64,000 nt of DNA from Bufo bufo (lineage: Eukaryota; Chordata; Amphibia; Anura; Bufonidae), in contig NC_053392.1 in assembly GCF_905171765.1 (NCBI RefSeq), positions 411,546,299 to 411,610,298 of the forward strand, given 5' to 3'. The notes beneath the pieces were generated by a model. The model worked only from the letters and a program-made list of their open reading frames with translations. It searched no databases and was not told the origin of the DNA. Of the stretch, positions 20,080-32,050 are shown piece by piece (the first letter of the stretch is position 1; each line of letters opens with the position of its first letter). The translations under genes were made by a program, and so were the position numbers.

Positions 20080-21794
20080 GTCACTCACTCACAAATACCT
20101 CGCAGATAAATAATAATTATATTTAATATTTTTCTGTGATATAATCACAGTTGCAAGCTAGTGTGTGTCAGGCCCACACAGACTGTATTGTGGCCACTGG
20201 CTAGTGGCTAGGACTCCACATATACCGTTACAGGGTGTCACTCACTCACAAATACCTTGCAGATAAATAAAAATAATATTTAATATTTTTCTGTGATATA
20301 ATCAAGGTTTCAAGCCAATGTGTGTCAGGCCCACACAGACTGTATTGTGGCCAATGGCTAGGCCTCCACTTATACCGTTACAGGGTGTCACTCACTCACA
20401 AATACCTCGCGTATAAAAAAAAATTATATTTAATATTTATCTTTGATCTAATCACATTTGCAAGCCAGTGTGTGTCAGGCCCACACAGACTGTATTGTGG
20501 CCACTGGCTAGGCCTCCACATATACCGTTACAGGGTATCACTCACTCACAAATACCTCGCAGATAAATAAAAGTTCTATTTAATATTTTTCTGTGATATA
20601 ATCACAGTTGCAAGCCAATATGTGTCAGGGCCACACAGACTGTATTGTGGCCACTGGCTAGGTCTCCACTTATACCATTACAGGGTGTCACTCACAAATA
20701 CCTTGCAGATAAAAAAAATTCTATTTAATATTTTTCTGTGATCTAATCACATTTGCAAGCCCGTGTGTGTCATGCCCACACAGACTGTATTGTGGACACT
20801 GGCTAGGCCTCCACTTATACCGTTACAGGGTGTCACTCACTCACAAATACCTCGCAGATAAAATAAAATTCTATTTAATATTTCTGTGATATAATCACAG
20901 TTGCAAGCCAGTGTGTGTCAGGCCCACACAGACTGTATTGTGGCCACTGGCTAGTGGCTAGGCCTCCACTTATACCGTTACAGGGTGTCACTCACTCACA
21001 AATACCTCGCAGATAAAATAAAATTCTATTTAATATTTCTGTGATATAATCACAGTTGCAAGCCAGTGTGTGTCAGGCCCACACAGACTGTATTGTGGCC
21101 ACTGGCTAGTGGCTAGGCCTCCACTTATACCATTACAGGGTGTCACTCACTCACAAATATCTTGCAGATAAATAACAATTATATTTAATATTTTTCTGTG
21201 ATCTAATCACAGTTGCAAGCCAGTGTGTGCCAGGCCCACACAGACTGTATTGTGGCCAATGGCTAGGCCTCCACTTATACCGTTACAGGGTGTCACTCAC
21301 TCACAAATACCTTGCAGATAAAAAAAAATTATATTTAATATTTTTCTGTGATCTAATCACTTTTGCAAGCCCGTGTTTTTTCTGTGATCTAATCACTTTT
21401 GCAAGCCCGTGTGTGTCAGGCCCTCACAGACTGTATTGTGGCCACTGGCTAGTGGCTAGGCCTCCACTTATACCGTTACAGGGTGTCACTCACTCACAAA
21501 TACCTCGCAGATAAAAAAAAATAATATTTAATATTTCTGTGATATAATCACAGTTGCAAGCCAGTGTGTGTCAGGCCCACACAGACTGTATTGTGGCCAC
21601 TGGCTAGTGGCTAGGCCTCCACTTATACCATTACAGGGTGTCACTCACTCACAAATATCTCGCAGATAATTAAAAATTATATTTAATATTTTTCTGTGAT
21701 ATAATCACAATTGCAAGCCAGTGTGTGTCAAGCCCACACAGACTGTATTGTGGCCACTGGTTAGGCCTCCACTTATACCGTTACAGGGTGTCAC
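20080..21794 (+). repeat. hAT-2 5' satellite array, second block
   Basis: About eleven units of roughly 146-164 bp, same monomer as at 14936. Length varies because of a repeated GGCTAGT and variable A runs before TTCTATTTAATATTT. A partial unit is duplicated at 21340-21400. Confidence 0.9.
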
Positions 21795-22913
21795 TGTCAC
21801 GGCTGAGGATGGGGAAAACCCTCAGCCATGCGATGTCAGGAGATGGTAGGTCGCTGCTTGGCCAGGACCACAGAATTAGCGAGCAGGTCACCTCCTAACG
21901 CATCCCTAATCTGACCCTGACTCCTAGCTGCATGAGCCGACCTTGAAGGTAGGAGGGCTCATGCTCAGGAACCTCGGATCCCTACTGACCCTCCGCCGAT
22001 CCCTGAACTAGGAGCTGGGTAGACCACCTGTTCCTCCTGGATGCGGAGAAACAGGAGTCTAAACTGGCCGAGCTGCAAGGGGATATAAACATAAACAGAC
22101 TATGGACATGCCAGGAGAGTGAAAGACTTCCACCCCTACCTGCCACAGACACACTGACTGGATCCCTGGACACAAGTGCTGAAGTCCACACACAGACATA
22201 AAAGGACACAGCACACATAAACACACAGGAAGCCAGAACCATAGCTGCAATAATAACAGACACCACATAAACATAAACTTAACATCACATAACAACATTT
22301 GCTTATGACCACAAGGGTGGACCTCACTGGCAGGTGGTATAAAAGTAGGAGGATGACTCCAGCAGACCATGGCTGAAGTACCCCTCTGACTACTGCTCTC
22401 AGCAGAGGCTATATAGGCCCAAGTAGCCACACCCACGCAGACACACCCAGTGTTCACACACACAGAAGGGAGTTAACCCTTCCTAGACCAGGCAAGGGAA
22501 AACAGCCACTTACAGGGGAAGTGTACAAACCCTTATCACACTGCAGCTGTTACCGCAGGCAACGACATGCGTGGCAACCGTGTCCTGGGAGTCAGCCAGA
22601 AGGCCGAGACACTGCCACCACATGTACAGAATACAACACGTTACCTCGGGCAGCCACAAGTGAAGGGAAACTATCACAGTGCACACATCCAAACTTCGTG
22701 CACACCAAACATATAAAAAGGCACACCTACAAAGACAGGTTGCCAGCTGTAACCGCATGCAGATTGCAGCAAGCTGCCAAGCACAAACATGTTGCCAGCG
22801 GCAACCACATGTGAGGCAACAATCCAGCCGCCCTCACCATGTGATTGACAAAAACCAAACCGCAGGCAACAGCATGCGGATCAGGAGTCATGACCATAAA
22901 CATGGTCGTGACA
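21795..22913. mobile_element. LTR-b copy 2, complete, 1119 bp, duplication GTCAC
   Basis: The ends are TGTCACGGCTGAGG and CATGGTCGTGACA, flanked by GTCAC at 21790-21794 and 22914-22918. The empty site GGGTGTCACTCACTC is present in sister satellite units. TATA-like sites occur at 22335 (GTATAAAAG) and 22409 (CTATATAGG). It has no retroviral gene. It shares its insertion point within the monomer with copy 1, which suggests both derive from one insertion duplicated with the array. Confidence 0.75.
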
Positions 22914-23250
22914 GTCACTCACTCACAAATACCTCACAGATAAATAAAAATTCTATTTAATATTTCTCTGTGATATAATCACATTTGCAAGCCCGTGTGT
23001 GTCAGGCCCACACAGACTGTATTGTGGCCACTGGCTAGTGGCTAGGCCTCCACTTATATCGTTACAGGGTGTCACTCACTCAAAAATACCTTGCAGATAA
23101 AAAAAATTATATTTAATATTTTTCTGTGATCTAATCACATTTGCAAGCCCGTGTGTGTCAGGCCCACACAGACTGTATTGTGGCCACTGGCTAGATCTCC
23201 ACTTATTCCGTTACAGGGTGTCACTCACTCACAAATACCTCGCAGATAAA
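22914..23250 (+). repeat. hAT-2 5' satellite array, third block
   Basis: Two more units of the 150-bp monomer. The last fades into the transposase coding region near 23250. Confidence 0.85.
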
Positions 23251-26200
23251 ATCTTCAACAGCTTCCGCTAAGAACCTTGACGCACCATCCTCCTCCAGCT
23301 CAGCTTTGGTCACCTGCTCTCAAGTTACCACTCTCCCGCCCGCCGCCACCACCACCACTACCACCACAGCCGCTTCACTTGATCTCTCAGAGGAGTTATT
23401 TACACATCAGTTGGATGAAATTAGTGATGTGCAACCATTATTGCCAGAGGATGGAGATAACAGGGATATGTCTCAGTCAGGCAGCATTACACACATGGAC
23501 GTACAGTGTGATGATGATGATGTTGTACCCGCTGCTGTAATGACCGACGACACGCACAGGGAGGAAAACAGGGAAAGCCCTGCCCAAGGGAGAGGGAAAG
23601 GTGGTGACCCCTAACTCACCTTGCGGCTGGCACCTGACTGCCCTGACGTCCCTAGACGGGTTCCTCACCCGTGCGGCGATCGCGTGCCTAAACCCTGGCT
23701 TTCCCTAATATGAGCCCTGGATAGTGAACAGGCCGGTGGGATCGCTAGTCCACACCACTATCACTAAGAGGGAAACACCAGGGAGAGGACAGACAAAACA
23801 TACAAACACATACACCCAGGTGGGCGACCACAATAAACCAAAAAGGTCCAACAGGGATCCGGAGGGTAGCGTTCTGGACCAACTACCAGCGAACGCAGCA
23901 ACACAGCTCCAGAAGGTCAGAATAGATGTCCAGGCAGGAAGCTCTATGTCTGGCAACCAGAGAAGTGTGAGAGAGAAATATAAGGAGGTCTGGGAGTGCT
24001 GGACAAGGAACAGCTGAGGAGAAGGAGCTACGGATCCCTGAGTGAGCCAAAAGGGTTTGCTAAGCAAACCCAGAAAGCTATCATAAGGAAAACAGCCCTA
24101 TCTTAAATAGAGCGTGCAGCCAACCGCTGCGACTTCCTGACCCCGGGTATAACGGAGTCAGGCGTGGTCCTCGACACCCTCGTGACAGCTGCTGCTTCCT
24201 TTGCTGAGGTGTCAGATACAAGTGAAGTGGTTGATGATGACGATGTGTCCGTGGATGCCACGTGGGTGCCTGCTCCAAGAGGAGAAGAAGAGGGGGAAGT
24301 TCAGAAGGGGAGACAGAGAGAAGGAGGAGACGAGTTGGAGGCAGGGAGAGGTCTTCGCAAGGAGCTAGTGGCACAGTCAGACAGCATGTATCAGCACCCG
24401 GGATCAGCCAGACAGCACGCCAATCAACGCATGCTGTTGCCACCACCAGAATGCCGTCATTGCAAAGCTCAGCAGTGTGGCATTTTTTTTGTGTGTCTGC
24501 CTCTGACAACAGCGATGCCATTTGCAACCTGTGCCAAAAGAAACGGAGTCGTGGGAAATCCAACACCCACCTAGGTACAACTGCTTTGCGAAGGTACATG
24601 ATCGAACATCACAAACGCCTATGGGATCAACACATGATGACGAGTAGAAGCAGCACACAATCTCAAAGCCACCATCCTCCTCCTGGTCCAGCATCTTCAG
24701 CCACGTCAACCACTGCTGTCCTCCTTGCCCCCTCTCAACCACCCGCCACTCCGCCTCTCACCTTCAGCAGTTCCATCTCATCTGCCCACAGTCAGGTGTC
24801 TGTAAAGGAAATGTTTGAGCGTAGGAAGCCAATGTCACAGAGTCACCCCCTTGCCCGGCGTCTGACAGCTGGCTTTTACCATACCAGCTGGTGGAGTTTG
24901 AGGCCTTCAAAAAATTTGTCGCTATTGGGACACCACAGTGGAAGGTACCCGGACTAAATTTTTTTTCAAAAAAGGCAATCCCAAACCTCTACTCAGTGAT
25001 TGAAAAGGAAGTCATGGCATCTCTGGCATACAGTGTTGGGGCAAGGGTCCATCTGACCACTGATACCTGGTCTGCAAAGCACGGTCAGGGCAGATATATC
25101 ACCTACACTGCGCATTGGGTCAACCTGCTGACAGCTGACAAGCATGGAATGCGTGGCTCTGCAGCGGAGTTGGTGACACCGCCACGACTTGCAGGCAGGC
25201 CTACTGCCACCTCCTCTACTCCTTCTACTCCATCCTCTTTCATAACCTCCTCGGCTGAGTCCTCTTCTGCTGCGGTGTCTGGCTGCACATCAACTGAATC
25301 CCCTCAGCTCCCCAGGGCCTATTCCACATCTAGGATACAACAGTGTCACGCTGTCTTGGGGTTGACTTGCCTGAGAGCAGAGAGCCACACCGGACCAGCA
25401 CTCCTGTCCGCCCTGAACGCACAGGTGGATCAGTGGCTGACCCCGCACCAACTGGAGATCGGCAAAGTGGTGTGTGACAATGGAAGCAATTTGTTGGCGG
25501 CATTGAATTTGGGCAAGTTGTCACATGTGCCGTGCATGGCACATGTGTTGAATCTCATCGTACAACGCTTTGTATCTAAGTACCCAGGCTTACAGGACGT
25601 CCTCAAGCAGGCCAGGAAGGTGTGTGACCATTTCAGGCGTTCCTACACGGCCATGGCGCACTTTTCAGACATTCAGCGCCGAAACAACATGCCAGTGAGG
25701 CGCTTGATTTGCGACAGCCCGACACGTTGGAATTCAACACTCCTAATGTTCGACCGCCTGCTCCAACAAAAAGCCGCCAACGAGTATTTGTATGACCGGG
25801 GTGCTAGGACATCCTCTGCGGAGCTGGGAATTTTTTTGCCACGTTACTGGACGCTCATGCGCAATGCCTGTAGGCTCATGCCTCCTTTTGAGGAGGTGAC
25901 AAACCTAGTCAGTCGCACCGAAGGCACCATCATGCCAGACCTGCGGCAATGCTGGAAGAGGAGTATGAGGAAGAGGAGTCAGAGGAGGAATGTGGCTTTG
26001 AGGAGGAGGAAGACCTACCACAGCAGGCATCCCAGGGTGCTCGTTGTTGTCACCTATCTGGGACCCGTGGTGTTGTACGTGGCTGGGGTGAAGAACAGAC
26101 CATCAATGGCATCAGTGAGGACGAGGAACGGGAAATGAGTAGCTCGGCATCCAACCTTGTGCAAATGGGGTCTTTCATGCTGTCATGTCTGTTGAGGGAC

Positions 26201-26851
26201 CCTCGTATAAAAAAGATGAATGAGAACGACCTGTACTGGGTGGCCACGCTACTAGACCCCCAGTATAAGCAGAAAGTGGCGGAAATGTCACCAACTTACC
26301 GAAAGTCAGAAAGGATGCAGCAGTTCAAAACAAAACAAAAAAATATGCTTTACACAGCTTATAAGGGGGATGTCACAGCACAACGGGAATCTAACAGGGA
26401 AAGAGGTGAAAGTAATCCTCCTCCTACCACGACCACGCCGGCAAGGACAGGACGCTTTACAGACGTGTTGTTGATGGAGGACATGCAGAGCTTTCTAAGT
26501 CCTACGCATCGCCACAGCCCTTCGGGTTCCACCCTCAGAGAACGACTCGACCGACAGGTAGCAGACTACCTCGCCTTAACTGCAGATATCGACACTCTGA
26601 GGAGCGATGAACTCCTTGACTACTGGGTGTGCAGGCTTGACCTGTGGCCTAAGCTATCCCAGTTTGCGATAGAACTTCTGGCCTGCCCCGCTTCAAGTGT
26701 CCTGTCTGAAAGGACCTTCAGTGCAGCAGGAGGCATTGTCACTGACAAAAGAAGTCGCCTCGGTCAAAAAAGTGTTGATTACCTCACCTTCATTAAGATG
26801 AATGAGGCATGGATCCCGAAGGGACTGACAGTGGGGGATACGTTTGACTAA
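23251..26851 (+). pseudogene. hAT-2 transposase (frameshifted and split by a solo LTR)
   Basis: Domains occur in the expected hAT order. An acidic N-terminal part (SDVQPLLPEDGDN, CDDDDVVPAA) is split by an LTR at 23536-24187. A BED finger has SAVWHFFCVSASDN and CNLCQKKRSR, with the first His of the HxH pair replaced by Tyr. The RNase-H-like core has LTTDTWSAKHGQG, VVCDNGSNLLAAL, CMAHVLNL and DSPTRWNSTLLMF. An acidic linker (EEEYEEEESEEECGF) follows, then LLDPQYKQK, then the dimerisation domain (LACPASSVLSERTFSAAGG, LTFIKMNEAW) to a TAA at 26849. The frame changes between 24300 and 24440, near 24890-24960, and near 25950. Apart from these it is well preserved. In life it would bind the element ends and catalyse cut-and-paste with 8-bp duplications. 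Confidence 0.9.
23536..24187 (-). mobile_element. Solo LTR (family c), 652 bp, duplication GCTGC
   Basis: On the minus strand it begins TGTCACGAGGGTGTC and ends GTCATTACA. GCTGC flanks it at 23531-23535 and 24188-24192. A TATA-like CTATTTAAG lies on the minus strand near 24101-24110. It splits the hAT-2 transposase frame. A longer relative of the same LTR is at 38479-40188. Confidence 0.88.
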
Positions 26852-27220
26852 CAAAAGGCCTGATGACATGCCTTGGCCTCAAAATGGTCCCCACGCTGCT
26901 GTATTTAATGTCTGCATAACGGATGACTTTCGTGAATTCTCCGCCACCAACTAGGATTCAAGCCGCAATGTTTTAGTCACCTTTCTGCCTTGAAAACATC
27001 AATTTTTCCGGCCGCTGCTACAACAGCGGCTGCAACAATAACAATGTTTTTCAGGCATGTGTACATGCCTAATTTTCTGGCCTCTGGTGCTGCACTGTGG
27101 CTGCAAAAACAAAACAAACAAAAAAAAAGCACATACAAGTGTCAACTCCCCTTTGTGATCGTTACCTTGTTGTGGTGAAGGGGCTTGCGTATCACAATGA
27201 AGCGATCATCACCTCTATGA
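26852..27220 (+). other. hAT-2 3' untranslated region
   Basis: Noncoding sequence after the transposase stop, with A-rich tracts near 27100-27130. It is interrupted at 27220 by a fold-back element and resumes at 29833. Confidence 0.6.
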
Positions 27221-29829
27221 GGCTACTTTCACACTAGCGTCGGGGTTCCGCTTGTGAGCTCCGTTTGAAGAGTCTCACAAGCGGCCCCGAACGCATCTGT
27301 CCAGCTACTAATGCATTCTGAGTGGATGCGGATCCGCTCAGAATGCATCAGTCTGGCAGCGTTCAGCCTCCTCTCCGCTCAGCAAGTGGACACCTGAACG
27401 CTGCTTGCAGCGTTCGGGTGTCCGCCTGGCCATGCGGAGGCAAACGGATCCGTCCAGACTTACAATGTAAGTCAACGGGGAGGTATCAGTTTGAATTTGA
27501 GACTATATGGCTCGTTTTTCAAACGGATCCGTCCCCCATTGACTTTCAATGTAAAGTCTGGACGGATCCGTCTGAAGCTACTTTCACAATTAGAATTTTT
27601 TCTACAATATAAGGCCTCCTGCACACGAACGTATTTTTTTGCGGTCCGCAAAAACGCGTCCCGTTTTCCCGTGATCAGTGACAGTTTTTTCGTCCGTGGG
27701 TCTTCCTTGATTTTTGGAGGATCCACGGACATGAAAAAAAAGTCTTTTTGGTGTCCGCCTGGCCGTGCGGAGCCAAACGGATCCGTCCTGAATTACAATG
27801 CAAGTCAATGGGGACGGATCCGTTTGACGTTGACACAATATGGTGCCATTTCAAACGGATCCGTCCTCATTGACTTTCAATGTAAAGTCTGGAGTCCCTT
27901 TTATACCATCGGATCGGAGTTTTCTCCAATCCGATGGTATATTTTAACTTGAAGCGTCCCCATCACCATGGGAACGCCTCTATGTTAGAATATACTGTCG
28001 GATATGAGTTAGATCGTGAAACCTCATTTCCGACAGTATATTCTAACACAGAGGCGTTCCCATGGTGATGGGGACGCTTCTAGTTAGAATATACTACAAA
28101 CTGTGTACATGACTGCCCCCTGCTCCCTAGCAGCATCCGATCTCTTACAGGGGGCTGTGATCAGCACAATTAACCCCTCAGGTGCCGCACCTGAAGGGGT
28201 TAATTGTACTATCATATCCCCCTGTAAGAGATCAGGGCTGCCAGGCAGCAGGGGGCAGACCCCCCCCCCTCCCCAGTTTGAATATCATTGGTGGCCAGTG
28301 CGCCCCCCCCCCTTCCTCCCTCTATTGTAATAATTCGTTGGTGGCACAGTGTGCCCCCCCCCGCCCCCCCTTCATCCCTCTATTGTAATAAATCGTTGGT
28401 GGCACAGTGTGCGCCCCCCATCGGCCCCCCCTCCCTCTAGCAATAGTACAATAGTAAAAGATTCATACTTACCTGGGAGCTGCGATGTTCGTGTCCGGCC
28501 GGGAGCTCCTCCTACTGGTAAGTGACGGTTCATTTAGCAATGCGCCGCACAGACCTGTCAGTTAACAGTAGGTGGAGGCAGCTCCCGGCCGGACACGAAC
28601 ATCGCAGCAGCAGGTAAGTATGAATCTTCTACTATTGTACTATTGCTAAGTAACCATGGCAACCAGGACTGTAGTAGCGTCCTGGTTGCCATGGTTACCG
28701 ATCGGAGCCCCAGCGATTAAACTGGGACTCCGATCGGAACTCCGCTGCCACCAATGATGGGGGGGGGGGGGGAGATGGGAGGCTGCACACTGGCCACCAA
28801 TGTTGTTAATGCTATAGAGGGAGGGGGGCCGATGGGGGGCGCACACTGTGCCACCAACGAATTATTACAATAGAGGGAGGGAGGGGCGCACACTGTGCCA
28901 CCAACGAATTATTACAATAGAGGGAGGGAGGGGGGGGGCGCACACTGTGCCACCAACGAATTATTACAATAGAGGGAGGGAGGGGGGGGGGGTGCACACT
29001 GTGCCACCAACGAATTATTACAATAGAGGGAGGGGGGGGTGCGCACTGGCCACCAACCTATTATTACAATAAAGGGGGGGGGCCGCACTGGCCACCAATG
29101 ATATTCAAACTGGGGAGGGGGGGAGTGTCTGCCCCCTGCTGCCTGGCAGCCCTGATCTCTTACAGGCCGTGATCAGCACAATTAACCCCTTCAGGTGCCG
29201 CACCTGAAGAGGTTAATTGTGCTGATCACGGCCCCCTGTAAGAGATCGGGTGCTGCCAGGCAGCAGGGGGCAGTCTTGTACACAGTTTGTAGTGTATTCT
29301 AACTAGAAGCGTCCCCATCACCATGGGAACGCTTCTGTGTTAGAATATACTGTCGGTTCTGAGTTTTCACGAAGTGAAAACTCAGCTTTGAAAAAGCTTT
29401 TATGCAGACGGATCTTCGGATCCGTCTGTATAAAAACTAACCTACGGCCACGGATCACGGACACGGATGCCAATCTTGTGTGCATCCGTGTTCTTTCACG
29501 GACCCATTGACTTGAATGGGTCCGTGAACCGTTGGCCGTGAAAAAAATAGGACAGGTCATATTTTTTTCACGGCCAGGAAACACGGATCTCGGATGCGGC
29601 TGCAAAACGGTGCATTTTCCGTTTTTTACACGGACCCATTGAAAGTCAATGGGTCCGTGAAAAAAAACGGAAAACGGCACAACGGCCACGGGTGCACACA
29701 ACGGTCGTGTGCAGGAGGCCTAATGCAGACGGATCCGTTCTGAACGGATCCAAAGTCTGCATTATATGTTCGGATCCGTCTGGGCAGACCCCAGACGGAT
29801 CCGCTCTGAACGCAAGTGTGAAAGTAGCC
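27221..29829. mobile_element. Large fold-back element, Harbinger-like ends, duplication TGA
   Basis: The ends GGCTACTTTCACACTAGCG and its near complement are flanked by TGA at 27218-27220 and 29830-29832. Nearly the whole 2.6 kb folds on itself around a centre near 28535. Matching arms include GATCCGTC-rich blocks, GGTTAATTGT palindromes, CCCCATCACCATGGGAACGC blocks, and C-rich versus G-rich tandem stretches (28260-28440 against 28755-29090). It encodes no protein. Several shorter palindromes are nested in each arm, so it grew by successive insertions or captures. Confidence 0.8.
27613..29720. mobile_element. Inner MITE nested in the fold-back element, duplication TAA
   Basis: GGCCTCCTGCACACGAACGT at 27613 and CGTGTGCAGGAGGCC ending at 29720 are inverted, with TAA at 27610-27612 and 29721-29723. 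The end sequence resembles the MITE at 10758. It shows a second Harbinger-type insertion inside the first. Confidence 0.7.
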
Positions 29830-29832
29830 TGA

Positions 29833-30166
29833 GTGTGTTGGCAATGTTGCCACACCCCAGATGATAAGGCCGTTGCTTCATTATGATCAGATCAAAAGCG
29901 ATCGGCTGGATAATTTTTCATAGAAAAAACTTAAATTTTTTTATTTATTTTTTTAAGTTGTATGGGTGGGTTTTTAATACATAAAATAAAAAAATCATAA
30001 TAAAGTCTCTTAATAGTTTTTTTTTGAAATAATGCAGACAATTAAAAAAATCCCCATCAATTCCAATACAAAGCAAGTACAAAGCTCAGAACTAAATTAT
30101 TCCAGGATGTCGTAATGGTTTGTTAATTCGACAATGGTTAATCAATTCGACACACGTCCCTAGATA
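29833..30166 (+). other. hAT-2 3' noncoding, continued
   Basis: AT-rich sequence with A/T runs. No gene or repeat structure is recognised before the 190-bp array. Confidence 0.5.
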
Positions 30167-31510
30167 GGGGACGTAACAGGGATTAAACTGATAGGAATAG
30201 TACTAGTTAAGACACCACTCATATAGGGTGTCACAGCACATTCCTCCGTGCACGCCCAGTGCCCCAACTTAGGAGTAAGAGGACCAACCAAGCTGCTTTT
30301 TCCATCTCCCGGTTCCTAAAATCAATTCAGTTTGGTGTATCAGAGTTTGGTCTGTCACTGTGAAGGCAGTCGAAGATACCTGATATGGGACGTAACAGGG
30401 ATTAAATTGATGAGAATAGTACTACAGAAAATAGCACTCATATCGGGTGTGACAGTAAATTGCACGGCGCAGACGCAGTGACCGTGGCGTGGATTCAAAG
30501 GGGAGGTAGCCAGCGTTTTTTTTAACCATCTCCCCGTTTGAAAAATCTATTTAATAAATGGACCCCAGAATGGGGACGTAACAGGGATTAAATTGATGAG
30601 AAGAGAGAACTACAGAAAATAGCACTCATATCGGGTGGGACAGTAATCTGCACGGCGCAGACGCAGTGACCGTGGCGTGGATTCAAACAAAGGGGAGGGA
30701 GCAAGCGGTTTTTTTAACCATCTCCCCGTTTGAAAAATCAATTTAATAAATGGACCCCAGAATGGGGACGTAACAGGGATTAAACTGATGAGAAGAGAGA
30801 ACTACAGAAAATAGCACTCATATCGGGTGGGACAGTAAATTGCACGGCGCAGACGCAGTGACCGTGGCGTGGATTTAAACAAAGGGGAGGGAGCAAGCGT
30901 TTTTTTAACCATCTCCCCGTTCGAAAAATCTATTTAATAAATGGACTTCAGAATGGGGACGTAACAGGGATTAAACTGATGAGAAGAGAGAATTACAGAA
31001 AATAGCACTCATATCGGGTGGCACAGTAAATTGCACGGCGCAGACGCAGTGACCGTGGCGTGGATTCAAACAAAGGGGAGGGAGACAGCGTTTTTTTAAC
31101 CATCTCCCCGTTTGAAAAATCAATTTAATAAATGGACCCCAGATTGGGGACGTAACAGGGTTTAAACTGATGAGAAGAGAGAACTACAGAAAATACCATT
31201 CATATCGGGTGGGACAGTAAATTGCACGGCACAGACGCAGTGACCGTGGCGTGGATTCAAACAAAGGGGAGGGAGCCAGCGTTTTTTTAACCATCTCCCC
31301 GTTCAAAAAATCTATTTAATAAATGGACCCCAGATTGGGGACGTAACAGGGATTAAACTGATGAGAAGAGAGAACTACAGAAAATACCACTCATATTGGG
31401 TGGGACAGTAAATTGCACGCCACAGACGCAGTGACCGTGGATTCAAACAAAGGGGAGGGAGCCAGCGTTTTTTTAACCATCTCCCCGTTCGAAAAATCAA
31501 TTCAATTCAC
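30167..31510 (+). repeat. hAT-2 3' satellite array, about 190-bp units, 7 copies
   Basis: Units begin GGGGACGTAACAGGGATTAA and include TAGCACTCATATCGGGTG, GCACGGCGCAGACGCAGTGA and TAACCATCTCCCCGTT. Starts are near 30167, 30387, 30572, 30763, 30955, 31146 and 31337. The first unit is the most divergent and resembles the 181-bp units of hAT-3 at 56840-57587, so the array belongs to the hAT family rather than to later invasion. Confidence 0.88.
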
Positions 31511-32042
31511 CTTTCCGGGACCCTTGGTGTTGTACGTGGCTGGGTGGAGGAAGAAACCTTCAATGACATCAACTGGACATGGCTAGCTTGGTATCTAACC
31601 TTGTACAAATGGGGAGTTTGCGTTTGGGCAAATGGACTGTTTGCGGTGCATTAAAAGGGGAGTTTGGTCTGTCAATGTCTGTGAAGCGGGCGTAACCCTT
31701 ACACTACCTGATCGATACAACATCATACCTGATCGTATACACAAACTGGATGTTTTAAACCACATTGTTCAAAAAAATATTGGATTGTTAGGTGATTTAT
31801 GCCCTTTATGGATTAAAATCCAACTCTGCGTCAACTATGTAATTTTCCATGGGAGTTTTGCCATTGATCCCCCTCCGGCATGCCACATTCCAGGTGTTAG
31901 TCCCCTTGAAACAATTTTTCCATCACTACTGTGGCTAGAAAGAGTCCCTGTGGGTTTTAAAATTCGCCTGCCTATTGAAGTCTATGGCAGTTCGCCCGTT
32001 CGCAAACATTTGCAGAAAAATTTTATGTTCGCGACATCTCTA
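31511..32042 (+). other. hAT-2 3' end with captured transposase sequence
   Basis: It starts with a transposase-derived stretch (GTLGVVRGWVEEE-like reading near 31520-31560, also found at 26060-26110 and in hAT-3 at 56400). It then runs through a long noncoding terminal region to the TIR at 32042. It is very similar to the complement of 55925-56450. Because the full transposase lies upstream, this is a second, partial copy of coding sequence fused to the terminus. Confidence 0.75.
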
Positions 32043-32050
32043 ATCTCATA

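Larger units (their letters stand above)
14444..32042 (+). mobile_element. hAT-2, 17.6-kb hAT transposon, duplication ATCTCATA
   Basis: The 5' end is TAGTGATGGCCCGAATAATT at 14444. The 3' end, read inward on the minus strand, is TAGAGATGTCGCGAACATAA at 32042. ATCTCATA occurs at 14436-14443 and again at 32043-32050, the 8-bp duplication expected of hAT. In order it holds a 5' terminal region, a 150-bp satellite array, a transposase pseudogene, a 3' noncoding region, a 190-bp array and a 3' end that includes a second copy of transposase-derived sequence. Nested insertions (several LTR elements and a fold-back element) make up about half its length. Confidence 0.93.

Noticed and set aside
23277..23540. 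Alternative frame at the hAT-2 N-terminus
   Set aside because: The frame beginning near 23306 joins in register across the solo LTR to the acidic segment after 24192. This one does not.
27322..29855. Multiple frames rich in DPS/RIRP peptides
   Set aside because: They come from GGATCCGTC-type inverted repeats of the fold-back element.
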